Shown one piece after another: positions 1-4,079 of a stretch of DNA of 8,397 bases. The position numbers and the translations under genes were made by a program. Source of the DNA: an uncultured Clostridia bacterium (GTDB taxonomy: Bacteria; Bacillota; Clostridia; Oscillospirales; Acutalibacteraceae); assembly GCA_937884625.1 (NCBI GenBank), contig CALGCE010000194.1:1-8397 (forward strand), written 5' to 3'. Position 1 is the stretch's first letter, and every line of letters begins with the position of its first letter. Under the pieces are notes generated by a model. It saw only the letters and a list, made by a program, of their open reading frames with translations, did no database searches and was not told the DNA's origin.

Positions 1-167
1 AAGACGGCAGTTGTGTTTATGCTAACTACACAGCCGGTGCATATTCTGATTATCTTGTTTCAAGACTTGGTTCAACCAATGCAACAACAGCCGGAAATGC
101 AAGGGCGTATGTTGAGGCTTATCAATTGATGCTTAGTGCTACAAATCCTGTAAATCTCTATAAATAA
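1..167 (+). CDS. C-terminal fragment of an unrecognised protein
   Basis: An open frame enters from the left edge, with its first complete codon at base 3, and ends at TAA 165-167, giving the last 54 residues of a longer protein. The visible part is polar and rich in Ala, Thr, Ser, Asn and Tyr, with one Cys near the start and the ending NPVNLYK. It shows no membrane segment, sorting signal or catalytic motif that I recognise. The composition would suit an exported or surface protein, but that is inference. It lies 36 bp upstream of a peptide gene on the same strand and I see no promoter between them, so the two may be cotranscribed. Other frames of this stretch contain stops, which supports the choice of frame. 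Family and function are unknown to me. Confidence 0.6.
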   Translation, partial: DGSCVYANYTAGAYSDYLVSRLGSTNATTAGNARAYVEAYQLMLSATNPVNLYK

Positions 168-190
168 ATCATATATTATTTATTTATAAT

Positions 191-198
191 GGAGGTGA
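191..198 (+). promoter_or_regulatory. Strong ribosome binding site of the peptide gene
   Basis: GGAGGTGA lies 5 bases before the ATG at 204. It is a near-perfect Shine-Dalgarno sequence and clearly stronger than the AAAGGA ahead of the downstream kinase gene. This fixes the start of the peptide gene and suggests that the peptide is made in excess over the enzymes encoded after it. Confidence 0.8.
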
Positions 199-203
199 AA
201 ACT

Positions 204-317
204 ATGTTTGAAATGCCCAAAGTTAATAAAATCAATTTCTCTTCTTTTGAGTGCATAGCTGCTGACGGTGGCGAAGAAGGTGGTCAAGTTACCAGCGGTC
301 CGGCAGGAGGAGAATAA
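204..317 (+). CDS. RiPP precursor-like peptide, 37 residues
   Basis: This 37-residue ORF runs from ATG 204, behind a very strong ribosome site, to TAA 315-317. The N-terminus has F-E-M-P at residues 2-5. This resembles the Y-x-x-P element by which lasso-type leaders bind PqqD-like recognition domains, and also the Y-E-x-P start of many short clostridial peptides. Residues 12-23 (FSSFECIAADGG) match the double-glycine leader consensus LSxxELxxIxGG: aromatic at -12, Ser at -11, Glu at -8, GG at -2/-1. Cleavage after Gly23 would release a 14-residue, Gly-rich acidic peptide with Thr30 and Ser31 as its only hydroxyl residues and no Cys. The next genes encode an HPrK-like kinase, a PqqD-like protein and a signal-peptidase-like protein, so a substrate role is likely. 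The gene product and its modification are inferred, not shown. It is not a normal lasso precursor, because the penultimate leader Thr and a nearby cyclase are missing. Confidence 0.75.
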   Translation: MFEMPKVNKINFSSFECIAADGGEEGGQVTSGPAGGE

Positions 318-330
318 TCTACAAAACTGC

Positions 331-364
331 AGAGGCTGTTTATAACAGCCTCTCTTGGTTTATT
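331..364 (+). terminator. Attenuator-like hairpin between peptide and kinase genes
   Basis: AGAGGCTGTT (331-340) and AACAGCCTCT (344-353) form a perfect 10-bp stem, opening to 9 bp with a 5-base loop. It is followed by a T-rich but interrupted stretch, CTTGGTTTATT. It sits in the 68-bp gap between the peptide and the kinase gene. The weak U-tract suggests partial termination or protection of a processed 3' end. Either would raise the peptide mRNA over the enzyme mRNA, as is common in RiPP operons. Confidence 0.6.
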
Positions 365-385
365 AAGTGCAAAAGGAAAAAATAT

Positions 386-1087
386 ATGAAATGTTCAATT
401 GCTGATTTAATTATAAATCTACAACCTGACCCTTGGACTGAACGGCAAGCACAGAAATATGCAATAGAAGATGATGTAGATTTTGATTTTATCGTAAAGC
501 CACGAACTTTAGAAGATTATAATTCAAGAGTTCGCAATTATGATTTTGAGCCTTATCAATATGTAACCTGCGGTAATTCATTTTACAGAGGTTTGTTAGA
601 CTACAATGGAATGATGTTACATTCTTCTGCTGTTGTGGTAGACGGGAAAGCATATTTGTTTTCTGCTTCCTGCGGAACAGGAAAGTCTACGCATACAGGT
701 AAGTGGCTTGAATTATTTGGGGAGAGAGCGTTTATCCTAAATGATGATAAGCCTGCCATTCGTGTTCTTGATGACGGCATTTATGCCTATGGAACACCGT
801 GGAGCGGTAAAGTCGATTTATCCGTAAATACCAAAGCAAAATTGCAGGGTATTTGTTTTTTGGAAAGAGATACCGTCAATCATATTGAGCCTATGGAAAA
901 GGGCATGGCGTTTATAAGAATGTGTCACGCTGCTTTACCTGCTTTATCCAAAGAAAACACAATAAAACAATTAAACATTATCAATAAAATTATATCAAAT
1001 GTACCAATATATTCAATGGGTTGCACACCAACCGTTGATGCTGCAAAAATGGCTTATGATACTATGAGTAAAAATGGGAGTTTATAA
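386..1087 (+). CDS. HPr kinase/PEPCK-fold P-loop protein, probable peptide kinase
   Basis: The 233-residue protein has a Walker A motif ASCGTGKST at residues 94-102, the metal/phosphate acidic pair N-D-D at 119-121, and GTPWSGK at 136-142. This set is typical of the HprK-like (PEPCK-fold) proteins found beside PqqD-like genes. It lacks the N-terminal domain of true HPr kinase/phosphorylase; residues 1-75 are instead acidic and variable. Homologues in lasso clusters of the paeninodin type phosphorylate a Ser of the precursor, so phosphorylation of the 37-residue peptide is a reasonable inference. Acting on another substrate, or only binding nucleotide, remains possible. The start at ATG 386 has AAAGGA upstream at normal spacing. 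The stop TAA overlaps the next start as TAATG, indicating translational coupling with the PqqD-like gene. Fold assignment is strong and substrate assignment is weak. Confidence 0.85.
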   Translation: MKCSIADLIINLQPDPWTERQAQKYAIEDDVDFDFIVKPRTLEDYNSRVRNYDFEPYQYVTCGNSFYRGLLDYNGMMLHSSAVVVDGKAYLFSASCGTGKSTHTGKWLELFGERAFILNDDKPAIRVLDDGIYAYGTPWSGKVDLSVNTKAKLQGICFLERDTVNHIEPMEKGMAFIRMCHAALPALSKENTIKQLNIINKIISNVPIYSMGCTPTVDAAKMAYDTMSKNGSL

Positions 1088-1350
1088 TGAAAAAGAATAA
1101 TGATTTTGTTTTGAATGAGATGGCAGGAAATTGGATTTTGGTTCCTTTTGGTGACGGTGCCATTGATTTTAACGGTGTTATTACACTGAACGTAACCGCT
1201 AAATTTTTATGGGAAAACTGTTCAGAAGATATTGATGCACAGGCTTTACAAAACAAACTTATAGAAGAATATAAAATAGACAATGAAACAGCACAAAATG
1301 CTGTTAATATATGGATAGAACAAATGAAAGAGGCAGGTTGTATTGGATAA
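1087..1350 (+). CDS. PqqD-like RiPP recognition element protein
   Basis: This 87-residue stand-alone protein follows the PqqD family pattern: a beta-rich N-terminal half (residues 7-40, including VLNEMAGNWILVPFGDGAID), the ITLNVTAKFLW stretch at about 32-42, then helices including residues 51-62 (AQALQNKLIEEY) and a C-terminal amphipathic helix ending in AGCIG. PqqD-type domains are winged helix-turn-helix folds that bind the leader of a precursor peptide and present it to modifying enzymes. Here the obvious ligand is the 37-residue peptide and the obvious partner is the HPrK-like protein. The ATG at 1087 overlaps the previous stop by one base, and GGGAG at 1076-1080 gives a ribosome site. 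The 3' end overlaps the next gene by 8 bp. The family call is confident. The binding partner is inferred from gene order. Confidence 0.88.
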   Translation: MKKNNDFVLNEMAGNWILVPFGDGAIDFNGVITLNVTAKFLWENCSEDIDAQALQNKLIEEYKIDNETAQNAVNIWIEQMKEAGCIG

Positions 1351-1801
1351 TCCTTTGGTTAAGCATATACCAATTGAAGATATGTATTTGATTATACAGG
1401 ATGCTTTAATGGACAATAAGAAAGTTTCCTTTACCGTTAGGGGAACTAGTATGCAACCAATGCTTTATAATAATAGAGATACCGTTACACTTGAAAAAGC
1501 GGTATTGCCTCTTAAAAAATATGATTTACCATTCTACCGATTGGATAATGGTAAATTTATTTTACACCGTGTTATTAATATTCACAAAGACGGAACCTAC
1601 GAATGTAGGGGCGACAATCGTTGGGCATCCGAAGATAATATCAGAGATGACCAAATAATAGCCGTTGTCACTTCCTTTACAAGAAACGGTAAAACCATAA
1701 GTGTTCATAATTTTTGGTACTTGTTATATGTTAAAACATGGAAATTTTTTCATTTTTTAATGAAATGTTATCAATATGCTCAAAAGCGAATAAAGTTTTA
1801 A
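1343..1801 (+). CDS. S24/S26-family signal-peptidase-like protein
   Basis: The 152-residue protein has the signal-peptidase-type boxes in order: RGTSMQPML with the nucleophile Ser36, then FILHRV with His75-Arg76, then CRGDNRWASED at 88-98 followed by the acidic I-R-D-D at 100-103. His replaces the Lys of bacterial SPase I, so the expected dyad is Ser-His, as in ER/archaeal-type signal peptidases. No N-terminal membrane anchor is visible. The C-terminus (124-152) is aromatic and basic and may lie on the membrane. The TTG at 1343 is chosen because it overlaps the previous gene by 8 bp, has AAGAGGCAGG upstream, and keeps the usual short N-terminal helix. The first ATG (residue 14) would cut into that helix. 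The neighbouring peptide is a plausible substrate, but other exported proteins are possible. Confidence 0.82.
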   Translation: MDNPLVKHIPIEDMYLIIQDALMDNKKVSFTVRGTSMQPMLYNNRDTVTLEKAVLPLKKYDLPFYRLDNGKFILHRVINIHKDGTYECRGDNRWASEDNIRDDQIIAVVTSFTRNGKTISVHNFWYLLYVKTWKFFHFLMKCYQYAQKRIKF

Positions 1802-1804
1802 TTC

Positions 1805-1833
1805 TTGACAAACCGTTTTTTACTTGCTATAAT
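1805..1833 (+). promoter_or_regulatory. Promoter of the antisense (antitoxin) RNA
   Basis: TTGACA (1805-1810), a 17-bp spacer and TATAAT (1828-1833) form a perfect sigma-A consensus, with TG one base before the -10 box (extended -10). The -35 box begins 4 bases after the stop of the peptidase gene. The predicted start is near 1840. No ORF follows in this direction, so the product should be a short RNA. Confidence 0.85.
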
Positions 1834-1844
1834 AAAAACAGAAA

Positions 1845-1867
1845 GGCTACCACATAGACGGTTAGCC
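1845..1867 (-). terminator. Terminator of the toxin mRNA
   Basis: On the minus strand GGCTAACC (1867-1860) pairs with GGTAGCC (1851-1845), giving seven base pairs with one bulged A. The stem is followed by the U-rich tract TTTCTGTTTTTATT (1844-1831). Toxin mRNA would therefore end near 1835 and cover the whole antisense RNA. On the plus strand the same bases make the 5' hairpin of the antisense RNA. Confidence 0.6.
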
Positions 1868-1879
1868 CTCAGTTTTTGG

Positions 1880-1920
1880 AATAACCGCTAACTTTGTGAG
1901 GGTTGGGCGGTTATTTTTTT
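1880..1920 (+). terminator. Terminator of the antisense RNA
   Basis: AATAACCGC (1880-1888) pairs perfectly with GCGGTTATT (1907-1915), and TTTTT (1916-1920) follows. It also contains the stop codon of the toxin ORF on the other strand. Since no terminator precedes it after the peptidase gene, read-through transcripts of the peptide operon would probably end here too. Confidence 0.8.
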
Positions 1921-1982
1921 ATGCTTATTATGTAGCCTGTCGCTACAATAAGGACTAAAACTATTAAATAGCAATACTCCAT
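1911..1982 (-). CDS. Candidate type I toxin, 23-residue membrane peptide
   Basis: ATG at 1982-1980 to TAA at 1913-1911 encodes a 23-residue peptide: a short polar start (M-E-Y-C-Y), an uninterrupted hydrophobic core LIVLVLIVATGYIISI at residues 6-21, and a Lys-Lys end. That is one membrane span, the form of known type I toxins such as Fst, Ibs and the small clostridial 'holin-like toxin' ORFs. AAGGGGGTGA (1997-1988) gives a very strong ribosome site 5-7 bases before the ATG. A consensus promoter lies upstream on the same strand and a convergent antisense RNA covers the 3' end. Another ATG at 1987-1985, in a different frame, opens only a few codons. Toxicity is inferred. The exact family is not recognised. 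Confidence 0.72.
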   Translation of the reverse strand: MEYCYLIVLVLIVATGYIISIKK

Positions 1983-2002
1983 AGCATCACCCCCTTATTT
2001 AA

Positions 2003-2022
2003 AAGAGGGCGAACGCCCTCTT
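2003..2022 (-). other. Hairpin in the toxin leader just upstream of its ribosome site
   Basis: AAGAGGGC (2003-2010) and GCCCTCTT (2015-2022) form a perfect 8-bp stem with a 4-base loop. It lies in the toxin mRNA leader five bases upstream of the AAGGGGGTGA ribosome site. No good U-tract follows on either strand, so it looks like a leader structure and not a terminator. It may control access of ribosomes. Confidence 0.6.
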
Positions 2023-2067
2023 AATAAAAAGGGCTAAACCGCCTATTCCGTTGTAGTAACCTTTAAG

Positions 2068-2081
2068 GGTGTTTGCACACC
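2068..2081 (-). other. 5'-terminal GNRA-loop hairpin of the toxin mRNA
   Basis: Read on the minus strand from 2081, GGTGT-GCAA-ACACC is a 5-bp stem closed by a GCAA tetraloop. Its first G lies 7 bases after the -10 box, which is the predicted transcription start. A 5'-terminal hairpin of this kind is often protective and is known from type I toxin mRNAs. Confidence 0.5.
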
Positions 2082-2087
2082 AACATT

Positions 2088-2116
2088 ATTTTACCATATT
2101 CGACTTGTTTTGTCAA
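2088..2116 (-). promoter_or_regulatory. Promoter of the toxin mRNA
   Basis: On the minus strand TTGACA (2116-2111), a 17-bp spacer and TAAAAT (2093-2088) form a strong sigma-A promoter one base from consensus. The predicted start is near 2081, giving a leader of about 100 nt before the toxin ATG. Confidence 0.8.
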
Positions 2117-2151
2117 ACTAGACGCTAGATGTTAGATGCTAGATGCTAGAT
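2117..2151. repeat. Heptanucleotide tandem repeat, five units
   Basis: Five consecutive 7-bp units read ACTAGAC, GCTAGAT, GTTAGAT, GCTAGAT, GCTAGAT. The tract abuts the -35 box of the toxin promoter, so a change in copy number would alter the sequence immediately upstream of that promoter. Seven-base units do not match the helical pitch, so a fixed-face binding array is unlikely. Confidence 0.8.
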
Positions 2152-2191
2152 ATTTTGTAGAGTCGGATGTGGGCATCGTACCCTACAAAAT
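2152..2191. repeat. Degenerate palindromic repeat, possible small dispersed element
   Basis: ATTTTGTAG (2152-2160) and CTACAAAAT (2183-2191) are perfect inverted repeats. They enclose imperfect inner arms that meet at GATG-TGGG-CATC (2166-2177). The right arm reads as the complement of TAGGGTACGATG, and the left arm differs from a perfect match at three of twelve positions. It resembles intergenic palindromes I recall from gut Clostridia, but I cannot confirm other copies here. TTTTTATT follows on the plus strand, so it could also terminate transcription. Confidence 0.55.
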
Positions 2192-2205
2192 TTTTATTGT
2201 TCGTT

Positions 2206-2247
2206 AAAAGAGCCGAAACTCACATTTTGTGAATTTCGGCTCTTTTT
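2206..2247. terminator. Strong bidirectional terminator after the serine operon
   Basis: AAAAGAGCCGAAA (2206-2218) pairs with TTTCGGCTCTTTT (2234-2246), a 13-bp stem with an extra inner TCAC/GTGA pairing. It has T-runs on both sides depending on strand. On the minus strand it lies 19 bases after the phosphatase stop codon and should end the serC-serA-phosphatase mRNA. Confidence 0.88.
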
Positions 2248-2265
2248 GGCTTTAACGCCTATTTA

Positions 2266-2919
2266 TTAAATATTATTTAATATCTGTAATATTTCTTCTG
2301 CATTGCTTACGATAAATTTCGCACCGTTTTCTTTGATTTCTTTTTTAGTCCTGTATCCCCACAAAACGCCTATCGGTACAGCACCGCTGTTTACCGCAGT
2401 TTTCATATCGGTGTCGGAATCGCCGACAAAAGCACATTCACAGGGTTTTACGCCAAGTTCTTCCATAACTTTAAGTGTAAGTTTGGGGTTTGGCTTTGCA
2501 GGGTACCCCTCACGCTTTCCGCAGACTATATCAAACGAATCGCCTATAAGTCTTAAAACGACCTTTTCTGCCATTTCCTGTGCTTTATTCGTAATAACGG
2601 CGGTTTTATAACCTAGGTTTTTAAGCCTTGCAACCAATTCGGGCATACCGTCATACGAATAGGATTTATCGTCACAGTGTTCCTTATAGTAGGGCATAAA
2701 TATTTGGAGACATTTTTGTACCGTTTGCGTATCCCTTGCGTTTTCGGGTAAAGACCGCTCAATAAGTTTAGGTATTCCGTTACCGACAAAATACTGATAT
2801 TCTTTTGCCGTATGACCTTTATATCCCAATTTATTCAGTGCATAATCCGCACTTGCCGCAAGGTCTGCAAGGGAATCTACAAGCGTACCGTCCAAATCAA
2901 ATAAAACTGCTTTTATCAT
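2266..2919 (-). CDS. HAD-superfamily phosphatase, Gph-like; possible phosphoserine phosphatase
   Basis: The 217-residue protein is a class I HAD hydrolase with a helical C1 cap (about residues 15-85). Motif I is FDLDGTL with nucleophile Asp8 and acid/base Asp10. Motif II is ITN with Thr110, motif III is the AKPNP stretch with Lys142, and motif IV is VGDSDTD with Asp167 and Asp171. By sequence it belongs with phosphoglycolate-phosphatase/PGMB-type enzymes and not with classical SerB. However, its ATG overlaps the serA stop by one base (TAATG) and it is the last gene of a serC-serA operon, whose pathway still needs a phosphoserine phosphatase. Dephosphorylation of 3-phosphoserine is therefore a sensible inference; phosphoglycolate or general housekeeping activity is the alternative. 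It is cytoplasmic, of normal length, and followed by a strong terminator. Confidence 0.88.
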   Translation of the reverse strand: MIKAVLFDLDGTLVDSLADLAASADYALNKLGYKGHTAKEYQYFVGNGIPKLIERSLPENARDTQTVQKCLQIFMPYYKEHCDDKSYSYDGMPELVARLKNLGYKTAVITNKAQEMAEKVVLRLIGDSFDIVCGKREGYPAKPNPKLTLKVMEELGVKPCECAFVGDSDTDMKTAVNSGAVPIGVLWGYRTKKEIKENGAKFIVSNAEEILQILNNI

Positions 2920-4079
2920 TAAACCACACGAACTCTGATTACTCCGTCAACCGCAGATACCTTTTCGATAATATCTTTCTCGTCAATATCCTCAACGTCA
3001 AGTATGGTGTACGCAAAATCGCCCTTTGACTTATTAAGCATATTTTCAATATTAACGTTATTCTGTGCTACTATTCCCGTAACGCCGTTAAGGATATTCG
3101 GTATATTCTTATGAATTACGCAAATACGGTTCTTTCCATTCCTCGGCATCGAAATATCGGGAAGATTTACAGAGTTTGTAATATTGCCGTTTTCAATGTA
3201 GTCAATAAGTTCACTTGCCGCCATAGCCGCACAGTTATCCTCCGATTCGGGCGTAGAAGCACCAAGATGGGGAATAGCAATAACTCCGTCAACATCGAGC
3301 AAATCGTCCGACGGGAAATCTGTAACATATGCCGCAACCTTACCGCTTTCAAGAGCCGATTTAACGTCAGCAGAATTTACAAGACCGCCCCTTGCAAAGT
3401 TAAGAATACGAACACCGTCTTTCATCTTTGCAATGCTTTCTGCATTAATTAAATTCTTGGTTGAATCCAAGAGCGGAACGTGTACCGTAATATAATCGCA
3501 GTTCTCGAAAATTTCCTTTATATCGTAAATATGAACTGCATTATGGGTTAAATTCCAAGCGGAATTTACAGACAAATACGGGTCATAACCGTAAACGGTC
3601 ATACCAAGGTGATTAGCGGCATTGGCAACCAAAACGCCGATAGCACCAAGACCGATAACACCTAACTTTTTACCTTTAATTTCAGGACCTGCAAAAGCAC
3701 TCTTGCCTTTTTCAACGAGTTTGCCTACTTCGTCGCCCTTACCTTTAAGGGTTTTAGCCCACTCAATAGCAGATATTACACGTCTTGAACTGATAAAGAG
3801 TCCTGCCAAAACCAACTCTTTAACCGCATTTGCATTAGCACCGGGGGTATTAAATACCACAATGCCGTTTTCAGAACAACGGTCAATCGGAATATTATTG
3901 GTGCCAGCCCCCGCTCTTGCTATTGCTTTTAATGTGTCGGGAAACTCAACATCGTGAAGGGCTGCCGAACGAACGATAGCACCGTCCGCATTTTCTACTT
4001 CTTCGCCTATCGTGTATTTATCGTCAAATACATCAAGACCGATTTTTGAAATCTTGTTATACGTTTTAATCTTATACAT
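2919..4079 (-). CDS. serA: D-3-phosphoglycerate dehydrogenase with C-terminal ACT domain
   Basis: This 386-residue NAD-dependent enzyme oxidises 3-phosphoglycerate to 3-phosphohydroxypyruvate, the first step of serine synthesis. The substrate domain lies at both ends of the catalytic part. The Rossmann domain has VIGLGAIG at 141-148 and the NAD-binding Asp166 in YGYDPY. Catalytic Arg230 (NFARGG) and His271 (IPHLGAST) are present. The usual D-V-F-x-x-E-P stretch is replaced by VTDFPSDDLL (252-261), so the canonical catalytic Glu is not obvious and an Asp may serve. Residues 319-386 form a single ACT domain. His323, Asn325 and Asn343 fit the serine-contact residues His344, Asn346 and Asn364 of the E. 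coli enzyme, so feedback inhibition by serine is likely. There is no intervening ASB domain. The start overlaps the serC stop by one base. Confidence 0.95.
   Translation of the reverse strand: MYKIKTYNKISKIGLDVFDDKYTIGEEVENADGAIVRSAALHDVEFPDTLKAIARAGAGTNNIPIDRCSENGIVVFNTPGANANAVKELVLAGLFISSRRVISAIEWAKTLKGKGDEVGKLVEKGKSAFAGPEIKGKKLGVIGLGAIGVLVANAANHLGMTVYGYDPYLSVNSAWNLTHNAVHIYDIKEIFENCDYITVHVPLLDSTKNLINAESIAKMKDGVRILNFARGGLVNSADVKSALESGKVAAYVTDFPSDDLLDVDGVIAIPHLGASTPESEDNCAAMAASELIDYIENGNITNSVNLPDISMPRNGKNRICVIHKNIPNILNGVTGIVAQNNVNIENMLNKSKGDFAYTILDVEDIDEKDIIEKVSAVDGVIRVRVV

Larger units (their letters stand above)
1840..1920 (+). ncRNA. Candidate type I antitoxin RNA, about 80 nt
   Basis: An RNA starting near 1840 from the extended consensus promoter would end at the terminator at 1880-1920, giving about 80 nt with no coding capacity. 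Its 5' part can fold as GGCTAcc...ggTAGCC (1845-1867). It is fully antisense to the 3' end and 3' UTR of the small hydrophobic ORF on the other strand, overlapping the last codons at 1911-1920. This tail-to-tail layout with a stronger antitoxin promoter is the arrangement of TxpA/RatA- and Fst-like type I modules. The role as antitoxin is inferred from this architecture. I cannot assign it to a named RNA family. Confidence 0.7.
1842..2064. repeat. Imperfect inverted repeat bracketing the toxin gene
   Basis: Arm 1 is 1842-1868 on the plus strand, inside the antisense RNA. Arm 2 is 2064-2031 on the minus strand, in the toxin leader. Read in RNA sense both run AAAGG-yTAC-yACA ... TAG-r-CGGTT ... 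AGCCC. 24 of 27 aligned bases are identical and the three differences are all transitions; arm 2 has a 6-base and a 1-base insertion. Because the toxin mRNA carries the complement of arm 1 at its 3' end, its leader can pair with its tail over all 27 positions if G-U pairs are allowed. Confidence 0.75.

Noticed and set aside
185..190. TATAAT before the peptide gene as a promoter
   Set aside because: The matching -35 place (162-167) reads AAATAA, and transcription would begin inside the ribosome site.
204..317. Reading the 37-residue peptide as an ordinary lasso peptide precursor
   Set aside because: There is no Thr at the penultimate leader place, no convincing Gly1 with Asp/Glu at ring position 7-9, and no cyclase gene in the window. 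Cys17 or Ala19 as first ring residue is possible only on paper.
1062..1283. 73-residue minus-strand frame opposite the PqqD-like gene
   Set aside because: It is fully antisense to a confident gene and has no promoter or ribosome site that stands out.
1982..1987. ATG at 1987-1985 as the toxin start
   Set aside because: It is in another frame and closes after seven codons. The ATG at 1982 has better spacing and opens the hydrophobic ORF.
2003..2022. Leader hairpin as a terminator
   Set aside because: The stem is perfect, but no proper T-run follows on either strand, and on the toxin side it lies directly before a strong ribosome site.
2101..2110. CGACTTGTTT near the toxin promoter and again at 5284-5293 near serC as a shared operator
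   Set aside because: It is a single 10-bp match without flanking similarity and at different distances from the promoters, so chance in AT-rich DNA is likely.
2303..2611. 102-residue plus-strand open frame, and similar frames at 3111-3452, 3622-3957, 7778-8074 and others
   Set aside because: They lie antisense inside well-supported genes, lack ribosome sites and do not look like known proteins.
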